In this document: piece by piece, positions 54,123 to 60,419 of the stretch
Numbering within the stretch: the first letter of the stretch is position 1
Layout of the letters: the number at the start of each line of letters is the position of its first letter
Assembly (NCBI GenBank): GCA_024275165.1
Contig: JAJRZQ010000003.1
Coordinates: 1 to 64,000 of the forward strand
Length of the DNA stretch: 64,000 nucleotides
Reading direction: 5' to 3'
Source: a bacterium
GTDB taxonomy: Bacteria > SAR324 > XYD2-FULL-50-16
Translations under genes and position numbers: made by a program
Notes under the pieces: model-generated
What the model was told of the DNA's origin: nothing
Seen by the model: only the letters and a program-made list of their open reading frames with translations
The model's database searches: none

Positions 54123-55112
54123 CTATTCCTTATCCTTAGGGTGATCCTTCCGGTACTTTAAAATGCTGCGCTTCAAACCATCATGGTCTTTAGCCGTATG
54201 GGGGAACATCGGGGGAACCCTCCCCTTCAGCCCCATGGAGACCGCAAAGGGAATTTGTGAAATTGCCCCCACAGGGCCTAGGGTCCGCAAGGGGAGGGTG
54301 ATTTCCCTCAAGCGACCCGGCCCTTGCTCAATATCTTGCTTAAAGGCCAAGGCATGGCGCGCGCCATCGGTATAATCGTGATTCTTTTGCAAACTCTCAT
54401 GCCGTAGGCCCGAAATCGCGTCCATGATCGGAATGTTTTTTACGCAAACCTCAACACAGCGATAACAATGGGTGCAATCCCAAATCCCGCCATCGTGGTT
54501 GGCGATTTCCAAGCGCTCGTCATTGATGGTATCGCGCTTGTCATCATTCATGCGAAAGGTTTTCAACATGACCAAGGGGCTGATGAAGTTGGGGGAAACC
54601 TCACACAAGCTGCACTCGGAATAACAAGAAGCGCACAAAATACAATCGGTCGCCGCGTTGATGCGTTCAAACTCTTCCGGCTGTACCGCGACTTCTTTCT
54701 CCCCCATTTTTTCATCTGCCGTAGTAGGGACAACCCAAGCCTTGTGATTTTTCAATTTTTGAATCATGGGATCAATATCCACCACCAAGTCGCGAATCAC
54801 CTTAAAATTGGCCAGGGGCTCAATGACAATCGTGCCTTCAACCTCGGCTAAGGGAATCTCGTCCCAGACCTGGGTCGTACAGGCAAGCTTAGAAACCCCG
54901 TTGACCTTGACCGCGCAAGAACCGCAGATCCCCGCCTGACAGAAAAAGCGCACGGTCAGGCTCGGGTCGATGTGATCCTTGATGTAATTGATCGCTCTTA
55001 AAATAGTAATCCCCTGTTCCAACTCTACATTATAGTTTTTGTAATGGGGCTCTTGATCTACTTCGGGGTTGAAGCAGCGAATCTTAAAAGTCAGTTCTCT
55101 GCGTTGCTCCAT
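54123..55112 (-). CDS. sdhB: Succinate dehydrogenase iron-sulfur subunit SdhB
   Basis: The 329-residue protein is longer than the usual 240. The [2Fe-2S] domain has FFCQAGICGSCAVKVNGVSK and a later Cys (KLACTTQ). The ferredoxin domain has CILCASCYSEC and CTHCYRCVEVC. A C-terminal extension of about 90 residues (for example RLREITLPLRTLG) is typical of the SdhE-linked type. It abuts sdhA with a 1-bp overlap (TAATG). Electrons pass from SdhA flavin through these clusters to SdhE. Confidence 0.95.
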   Translation of the reverse strand: MEQRRELTFKIRCFNPEVDQEPHYKNYNVELEQGITILRAINYIKDHIDPSLTVRFFCQAGICGSCAVKVNGVSKLACTTQVWDEIPLAEVEGTIVIEPLANFKVIRDLVVDIDPMIQKLKNHKAWVVPTTADEKMGEKEVAVQPEEFERINAATDCILCASCYSECSLCEVSPNFISPLVMLKTFRMNDDKRDTINDERLEIANHDGGIWDCTHCYRCVEVCVKNIPIMDAISGLRHESLQKNHDYTDGARHALAFKQDIEQGPGRLREITLPLRTLGPVGAISQIPFAVSMGLKGRVPPMFPHTAKDHDGLKRSILKYRKDHPKDKE

Positions 55113-56812
55113 TAGTATGTCCTTTCTTCAAGGGGGTATAGCCCCATGGTGACGGGCTTGTGGGAAAGTTCCACCTCGCCCTGGGCGTTGAACTTGGCAA
55201 TGGTATGCTTGTGCCAGTTGGCATCGTCTCGTTTGGGAAAGTCTTCCCTGGAGTGGCCACCACGGCTTTCCTCACGGGCTAAAGCGCCTTGGGAGACACA
55301 AGCGGCCAAATCCAGCATGTTTTGCAATTCCAAGACCTGCTGCAAATTCGTGTTAAAGACCCGAGAGTTGTCATGAACCTTAATTTTCTTAAAGCGTTCC
55401 CGCAGAGCGGCAATCTCTTCCACCCCTTTGGATAGGTTTTTCTTCTCCCGGTAAATCCCTACATTTTCGCCTAAGGTTTTGCCCATTTCATTGCGCAGCA
55501 CATCTAGGCGTTCGTGGTGATCGGGCTGGTAGAACTGGGCAAGGCGGCGCTCTTGGCGCTCTACTGCCACTCTTTCGTTCATGCTGCGGGGCTTGAGGGT
55601 GGGCAAATCGTTTTGCAGTTCCAAACCGGCGCGTTTGCCGAAAACCAAGATCTCCAACAGGCTGTTGCCCCCTAAGCGGTTGGCCCCATGCACGCTCGGA
55701 GCGGCGCATTCCCCCACGGCGTATAATCCTTTCATTTCCGTACGGGTGGAAACATCACAGTCGATTCCCCCCATGGAGTAATGCGCGGTCGGGCGAATGG
55801 GAATGGGTTCTTTGATCGGATCAACCCCTTCAAAATCAATGGCCAATTCTCGAATCTGCGGCAAACGGGCCATAATCAAGTCCTTCCCCAAATGAGTCAG
55901 GTCAAGCTTGATAAACGAGCCTGCCGCTGATTCAAAGCCACGGCCATGACGAATCTCCATCTCAATGGAACGGCTCACCAAGTCGCGGGGGCCCAGTTCC
56001 ATTTTTTCCGGGGCATAGTTGCTCATGAAGCGTTCGCCCTTATTGTTGATCAGGTATCCCCCTTCACCGCGCGCCGCTTCGCTGACCAAAAGGCCCGATT
56101 TGCGCAAACCCGTGGGGTGAAACTGGACGAACTCCATATCCTTTAAGCCAATCCCGGCGCGTAGGGCCACCCCTTGACCATCCCCGGAAAGACCGGCGGC
56201 GTTGGAACTCTTATGCCAGTACATTTTAGCATAGCCCCCCGTCGCCATAATAATCGCCTTGGCAGGAATCGCCATCACCTTGGAATTGCGCTGACTCATC
56301 ACCACCACTCCGTTGCAAGCCCCGTCTTGATGCTCTAGAGAAAGCAAAAAATATTCATTGTAAAACTCCACCCCCATGCGCAAGGCCTGCTCATAGAGAG
56401 TCTGCAAAATGGTGTGACCCGTTTTATCGGCGCAGTAGCAACAGCGGTGCCGATTCGCCCCGCCAAAAGGGCGCTGGGCGATGGAGCCGTCGGGAAAACG
56501 AGAAAAGGGAGCCCCTAAGTTTTCCAACTCGCGCACCACCTTGGGCGCCATTTCGCAAAGATAAGCCGCCGCGTCTTGATCGGCAAGATAGTCGCTCCCC
56601 TTGATGGTATCAAAGGTATGCAGTTCAATGGTATCGTCTTTGTGTTTGTTGGCCAAGGCGGCATTAACGCCCCCTTGGGCGGCAGAGGTATGCGAACGGG
56701 GTGGATACACCTTCGATACAACGGCGATCTTGGCCTGGGGATTTTTGTGGATGGCCTCCATGGCAGCGTAAAGCCCGCCGCCGCCGGCTCCGACGATTAA
56801 GATGTCGTACAT
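55112..56812 (-). CDS. sdhA: Succinate dehydrogenase flavoprotein subunit SdhA
   Basis: The 566-residue flavoprotein has the FAD site ILIVGAGGGGLYAAMEAIH. The covalent-FAD His segment is SHTSAAQGGVNAALAN. The substrate region is HPTGLRKSGLLVSEAARGEGG, and the catalytic Arg region follows with HYSMGGIDCDV, then NRLGGNSLLEILVFGKRAG. No Tat signal is present, so the complex faces the cytoplasm, unlike Wolinella-type periplasmic MfrA. It is the first gene of the operon; a CBS protein gene lies 15 bp upstream in the same direction. Confidence 0.97.
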   Translation of the reverse strand: MYDILIVGAGGGGLYAAMEAIHKNPQAKIAVVSKVYPPRSHTSAAQGGVNAALANKHKDDTIELHTFDTIKGSDYLADQDAAAYLCEMAPKVVRELENLGAPFSRFPDGSIAQRPFGGANRHRCCYCADKTGHTILQTLYEQALRMGVEFYNEYFLLSLEHQDGACNGVVVMSQRNSKVMAIPAKAIIMATGGYAKMYWHKSSNAAGLSGDGQGVALRAGIGLKDMEFVQFHPTGLRKSGLLVSEAARGEGGYLINNKGERFMSNYAPEKMELGPRDLVSRSIEMEIRHGRGFESAAGSFIKLDLTHLGKDLIMARLPQIRELAIDFEGVDPIKEPIPIRPTAHYSMGGIDCDVSTRTEMKGLYAVGECAAPSVHGANRLGGNSLLEILVFGKRAGLELQNDLPTLKPRSMNERVAVERQERRLAQFYQPDHHERLDVLRNEMGKTLGENVGIYREKKNLSKGVEEIAALRERFKKIKVHDNSRVFNTNLQQVLELQNMLDLAACVSQGALAREESRGGHSREDFPKRDDANWHKHTIAKFNAQGEVELSHKPVTMGLYPLEERTY

Positions 56813-56827
56813 TGGGGTTCCTTTATT

Positions 56828-57271
56828 TTACAAGGCAGTGTCATGATGAACAGGGAGCGCCGCTACCGCGTTGAGGATATTGCTCTCGGTGATGATGCCC
56901 ACCAATTTATCGCTTTCTACAATCAAAAGGCGGCGAATTCGAAATTGATGCATCATGCGAATCGCGTATTTCACCCGCATGGAAGGGTAGGTACTCACCA
57001 CCGGTTTGGTCATGATTTCATGCACCTTGGTATTCCAAATATCCTTAAAGGTTTGTTCCCCTGGATCAACGACCTTCGATAAGATGTCGCGCTCTGTGAC
57101 AATACCCCAGGTGTCGTCTTGGTTTCTGGGGTTGACCGCCAGACTGGAAATCGAGTGCTTACTCATCCTGACAATGGCATCGGCAACGGTCATACTGCCG
57201 TCGATGGTCGCCACTTCCCGAATCATGTATTGAGATACGGGCGCATTGCGAAGCTCAGTGATCTGCTGCAT
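56828..57271 (-). CDS. CBS-domain protein
   Basis: The 147-residue protein consists of two CBS domains (DGSMTVADAIVRMSKHSISSLAVNP, then STYPSMRVKYAIRMMHQFRIRRLLIVE). CBS pairs bind adenine nucleotides and often regulate transporters or enzymes. It lies directly upstream of sdhABE in the same direction, with 15 bp between it and sdhA, so a link to succinate oxidation is possible but not shown. Confidence 0.9.
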   Translation of the reverse strand: MQQITELRNAPVSQYMIREVATIDGSMTVADAIVRMSKHSISSLAVNPRNQDDTWGIVTERDILSKVVDPGEQTFKDIWNTKVHEIMTKPVVSTYPSMRVKYAIRMMHQFRIRRLLIVESDKLVGIITESNILNAVAALPVHHDTAL

Positions 57272-57452
57272 AGGAACCTGCTTGGGTATTCGTTTTCGTT
57301 CTCGCCTACGGATAAGGTAGGACGGGCTTAAACATTGAGAAAAGGCAAGATACCTGATTTTTGAAGGCGATTCAAGTTAAATCTTCTCTTTTACGAAGAG
57401 CCAAAAGTAGGTACGCAGCCTAACAAAGAAAAAAGCGCTTGGCAAGGAAGGA

Positions 57453-57746
57453 TTATCCTTCCTTGGCGTCCTGCTCAAGATCATTTTCTTTGGGTTGCGC
57501 TACCTCCGTCAGAGGTGGGGGAGGCTGAGCTGAAAAAGAGGGCTCTTTTTCCGCGAAAAACATCAACGGCAAGGCGGCAAGGCCGATAAAAACGCCGATG
57601 GCTGTCCAAAAACTTCGATGGACAAGCTTCAACTTTTTGGCCAGGAAATAAAATAAACTGCCCTGTAAAAAGTAAAGGCAAAGATAGACAAAGTATAACC
57701 CAACGCCTTCTGGAATCAACCGACTAAAGTGAAGAGACTCAAACAT
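57453..57746 (-). CDS. Small membrane protein
   Basis: The 97-residue protein has two hydrophobic helices (VGLYFVYLCLYFLQGSLFYFLA and FWTAIGVFIGLAALPLMFFA) and a proline- and acidic-rich tail (QPPPPLTEVAQPKE). No family is recognised. The stop region is followed by a plain AT-rich gap. It reads toward the CBS and sdh genes but is separated by 181 bp, so it is probably independent. Confidence 0.55.
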   Translation of the reverse strand: MFESLHFSRLIPEGVGLYFVYLCLYFLQGSLFYFLAKKLKLVHRSFWTAIGVFIGLAALPLMFFAEKEPSFSAQPPPPLTEVAQPKENDLEQDAKEG

Positions 57747-57838
57747 GAAAATGAAGAACCAGGATACATGAAAGTTGCTTGGCGCAGGAGAAAATATAGG
57801 GTAATGTTTTTTCAGGCATCAGTCTAGATCAGGCTTAA

Positions 57839-58049
57839 GGAAACTCTGAAAAACGCGAAGTTTCCCAGCAAGGCAGGGATGGCTTGCCAAATCAAAAAGC
57901 GCGACTTATTGATTCGCGTTGAGGTTGTGGATTTCATTCCCCACCGAAACGACAGAAAAACCCGACGCGCCCCAAGGGCTGTAAGCAGCCCGAAGGGCAT
58001 GAGCCTACCGCTTGAACAAGCGGTAGGCAAGGAATTTTTCAGAGGCTCC
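57839..58049. mobile_element. 211-bp MITE, copy 2
   Basis: This element has the same length, inverted ends and internal palindrome as copy 1 (GCCTACCGCTTG, AA, CAAGCGGTAGGC near the right end). The left flank is TTAA (57835-57838). The right flank is ACAA (58050-58053), so the target duplication has decayed. It ends 30 bp upstream of the start of the cysteine-repeat gene and could supply or block transcription there. An open frame runs through the element on the minus strand in both copies, but it is probably a by-product of the element sequence. Confidence 0.85.
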
Positions 58050-58079
58050 ACAAGTTTATTTTTACGCAAAAAAGGTTCC

Positions 58080-58418
58080 ATGCGCCGCTATGCTTTTTAT
58101 GGAATGTTATTCTGCCTAGCTTATCACCTTTTTGGAGGGATTGTCACGGCCCAGGCGATCGGCCTCGGGTTTTCACCGCAAGACTGCCGGGCCTTGGCGG
58201 CGCAAGACTTTCTTTTGTGCCAAAGCCAAGATTGCCGAGCTGCCCTAAAAAAAGATCCTTTTTTATGCCAAAGCCAAGATTGCCGGGCCTGGGCACAGCA
58301 GGATCCTCATTTATGCCAAAGCCAAGATTGCCGAGCCCTACTGCAACAAGACCCCTTGCTTTGCCAAAGCTCCTTCTGCCGGGCCTGGGTTTACAAAAAC
58401 CCCTTGCTTTGCCCTTAG
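58080..58418 (+). CDS. Small secreted protein of five 16-residue cysteine repeats
   Basis: The 112-residue protein has a signal peptide (about 1-26, ending VTAQA). From Cys36 onward it has five repeats of 16 residues with Cys at fixed spacing, C-x(10)-C-x(4)-C: pairs 36/47, 52/63, 68/79, 84/95 and 100/111. The core reads DCRAxxxxDPxLCQSQ. Ten mature cysteines and no other domain suggest a disulfide ladder or a metal-binding rod outside the cytoplasm. I know no named family. The ATG at 58080 has an AAAGG upstream; an upstream extension of the frame would run into the MITE. At DNA level a 20-mer recurs exactly at 48-bp spacing. Confidence 0.82.
   Translation: MRRYAFYGMLFCLAYHLFGGIVTAQAIGLGFSPQDCRALAAQDFLLCQSQDCRAALKKDPFLCQSQDCRAWAQQDPHLCQSQDCRALLQQDPLLCQSSFCRAWVYKNPLLCP
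58218..58333 (+). repeat. 48-bp tandem repeat inside the cysteine-repeat gene
   Basis: The 20-mer TGCCAAAGCCAAGATTGCCG recurs exactly at 58218, 58266 and 58314. The intervening bases vary but keep the Cys codons. This is a coding tandem repeat that can expand or contract in steps of 16 codons. Confidence 0.9.
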
Positions 58419-58790
58419 TCCATTATAATAAGAGGGAAGAAGTTCCGCCAAATAAATAAGCGTAGAAGTTTGATTTATTTAAATATTATGGATTGCCTTC
58501 CCGGCTCTTCCGGGCTAAAAAACTCTCTGCGTTGTGTTTTGCAAAGGCTCCTAAGCTTAGAGCCGATTCCAGGTTGCTGGTGTTTGCCGCGGCCACCTTC
58601 ATGCTTTCTCCCTTTATTCCTGCAAAGTTGCTGTTAAAACAAAATACTAGTAAACTTTTACCCAGCTTTTACCCCTGCTTTTTCTGGCCTGAATCACCAA
58701 GAGGGCTACACTGACCCCAAAATTCACAAAACCGAAGGGGCGGTAATTTTGCCTTTTCCCGCCCTGGAAAAAACAAATTGGAGAAAGGGG
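58419..58790. other. Intergenic region (372 bp)
   Basis: No convincing gene is seen. A CCCGG, CTCTT, CCGGG hairpin near 58499-58513 has no T-run. A promoter for the lipoprotein gene at 58791 probably lies in the last 100 bp. A short plus-strand frame (58493-58714) lacks coding character and I do not call it. Confidence 0.5.
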
Positions 58791-59222
58791 ATGAAAACAC
58801 GAAATAACCTCAAGATACTTGTAACCCGTTTCGGGTTCGCCTTGCTCTTAAGCCTGGGAGTCATGGCCTGTAAACCCACCACAGACCCCGCCACGGGAGG
58901 GGCGACGGATTCGCCTCCTCCGGGTCTGAGTAGCGCGAAGGCCCTGACTGCCTTTAAGTTTCTAGCGAGCGACAATTCCGCCTTGACCAACGATGTCTTA
59001 GCCTTGATAGATGAAAACAATCGAGCCATCACTGCCAACCTTCCCCCCGGCACGGATCGCAGTGCCCTGGTGACCACCCTGGCTGGAAGCGCTACCTCTG
59101 GCTTTGCCGATGGCACGGGTACGGCCGCGAAGTTTAACTTCCCTCGGGGCATTACCAATAACGGTACTGCCCTTTATATTGCCGACCAATACAACCACCG
59201 TATTCGCAAGCTCACCAAATAA
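58791..59222 (+). CDS. Short lipoprotein with a single NHL repeat
   Basis: The protein has about 143 residues. Its lipobox is LGVMAC near residue 27. A low-complexity Thr/Gly/Pro stretch follows, then an Ig-like region (KFLASDNSALTNDVLALID) and one NHL-type repeat (LAGSATSGFADGTGTAAKFN, FPRGITNNGTALYIADQYN). NHL proteins normally have about six repeats that close a propeller, so one repeat suggests a truncated relative or a repeat that pairs with others. The start has GGAGAAAGGGG directly upstream. It is transcribed in the same direction as the cysteine-repeat gene, 372 bp downstream. Confidence 0.72.
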   Translation: MKTRNNLKILVTRFGFALLLSLGVMACKPTTDPATGGATDSPPPGLSSAKALTAFKFLASDNSALTNDVLALIDENNRAITANLPPGTDRSALVTTLAGSATSGFADGTGTAAKFNFPRGITNNGTALYIADQYNHRIRKLTK

Positions 59223-59380
59223 GGGGGAACCCTTTGCCCCCCCTTAGGGGGGCGACCCCTTCCTAAGCGGCTCCAAAATCAAACCAGGGCTGGGCGCAGA
59301 AAGAATTATTTCTTGGGTTCATCGGGCAAATTTATGGCCTTAAAACTGGAATGAATTTCAGCCTAAAAAACCTCAAAAAA

Positions 59381-59423
59381 AACAAAAACAAAAAAACCTG
59401 AGGGCCCGAAGGCCCCCAGGTTT
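59381..59423 (-). terminator. Rho-independent terminator of the octahaem lipoprotein gene (UUCG loop)
   Basis: On the minus strand AAACCTGGGGGCC, TTCG, GGCCCTCAGGTTT forms a long stem closed by a UUCG tetraloop and followed by TTTTTTTGTTTTTG. It lies about 120 bp downstream of the cytochrome stop. Confidence 0.8.
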
Positions 59424-59480
59424 GCCCTCATCGGCCTGGGGGGGGGATGACCGATGAGAACAAATCCATAACACTTCTAA

Positions 59481-59507
59481 GGAGCCTCTGAGTTTTTCAG
59501 AGTTTCC
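59481..59507. mobile_element. 27-bp palindromic remnant of the MITE family
   Basis: GGAGCCTCTGA joined to GTTTTTCAGAGTTTCC consists of the two terminal repeats of the 211-bp element with the interior lost. It is flanked by perfect direct CTAA repeats (59477-59480 and 59508-59511), the target pattern expected for YTAR-type insertion. Confidence 0.7.
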
Positions 59508-59542
59508 CTAACCCAATCTGAGTTTCTTCAGCAAGGCAAATC

Positions 59543-60259
59543 TCAATCACCACCCAACCACTTGGCTCCATGACAAAGGTAGCAACTGGGGGCCTTTTGG
59601 GTTCCTTTTAAATCCGGGCCATGGCATTGGGCGCAATCGGACGCCGGTGCCGCTTTATGCCCCACGCCATATTTGAGTGCCGTATGATCCGAGGTATCCA
59701 GCCATTTCGCATAGTGACAGCCATAACAGCTTGGGGCGTTGTTGGCCCCGCTTAAACCTGTCCCATGGCAACCGGCGCAGAATCTATCGGGGTCCGTTCT
59801 CCCGGTTCCATGATAGCGCCCCTTAATATTGACCGGATGGCGCGCTTGCAACTCGCTCCAGTTGTCATAGTTATGGCAAGCGTAACAAGAAGGACGCCTG
59901 CCCGAACCTTTCAAGTCCGCGCCGTGGCAGTTGACGCAATCGCCGCTGAAATTCAAGGAGGGCTTGTGCTTTACCCCGCTTCGATTGGCGGTCGGGTCGC
60001 TTGCCCCGGATTTGACTCGGGTATGGTCGTCTTTGCTCCAAATGGCTTCATGGCAAGCATAGCAACTCGGAATCGGCCCATTCCCATTGAGGTTGATCCC
60101 ATGGCAGGCCGTACAGTTCTTGACCCCCTTGTACAGTTTTTTGCCATGCTGAACCCCTTTTTGATCAATGTTGTGCTGGGTCAAGAGGTCTTTGCATCCC
60201 GTCACCGTGAAAAGGGAGAAAACAATAAAAAATAAAAGTAAGGTCTTAAATCTCTTCAT
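59543..60259 (-). CDS. Octahaem c-type cytochrome lipoprotein
   Basis: The protein has about 238 residues and a lipobox FTVTGC near residue 22. Eight CxxCH haem-binding motifs follow (CTACH, CYACH, CVNCH, CYACH, CAGCH, CYGCH, CAQCH, CYLCH), organised as four pairs of similar sequence (for example DCVNCHGADLKGSG then PSCYACH). This is a multihaem electron-transfer protein anchored in the periplasm or on the outer membrane. Partner and terminal acceptor are unknown. I chose the ATG at 60259 because it places the lipobox; the frame is open to 60289. It is followed by a strong terminator. Confidence 0.9.
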   Translation of the reverse strand: MKRFKTLLLFFIVFSLFTVTGCKDLLTQHNIDQKGVQHGKKLYKGVKNCTACHGINLNGNGPIPSCYACHEAIWSKDDHTRVKSGASDPTANRSGVKHKPSLNFSGDCVNCHGADLKGSGRRPSCYACHNYDNWSELQARHPVNIKGRYHGTGRTDPDRFCAGCHGTGLSGANNAPSCYGCHYAKWLDTSDHTALKYGVGHKAAPASDCAQCHGPDLKGTQKAPSCYLCHGAKWLGGD

Positions 60260-60419
60260 AAACTGATTCAACAAATTGTAACCGATCAAAGCAAGGCTAG
60301 AAGCCTAAAATGGAATCTACATGAAGCAAAAATGAAAAATCCTTCATTCCTCATTTTCCGGCACTTGCCTGAGGGGGGGTATTGCTTTAGCATCGAGAAA
60401 AACCCCAGGAATCCTCATC

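Larger units (their letters stand above)
59223..59542. other. Structured intergenic region with terminator, second hairpin and MITE remnant
   Basis: This 320-bp gap between convergent genes holds a G/C-rich inverted repeat at 59236-59260 just after the lipoprotein stop, a UUCG-loop terminator at 59394-59423, and an 8-bp perfect stem, CTCATCGG (59427-59434) and CCGATGAG (59451-59458). The 27-bp palindromic MITE remnant at 59481-59507 completes it. No gene is seen. Confidence 0.7.

Noticed and set aside
58218-58333. Three exact 20-mers at regular spacing, resembling a CRISPR array
   Set aside because: The 28-bp spacers are near-repeats that encode the same cysteine pattern in one frame, and no cas gene is near.
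58493-58714. Plus-strand frame of 73 codons between the cysteine-repeat and NHL genes
   Set aside because: Composition is not protein-like, there is no Shine-Dalgarno, and it sits in an AT-rich gap.
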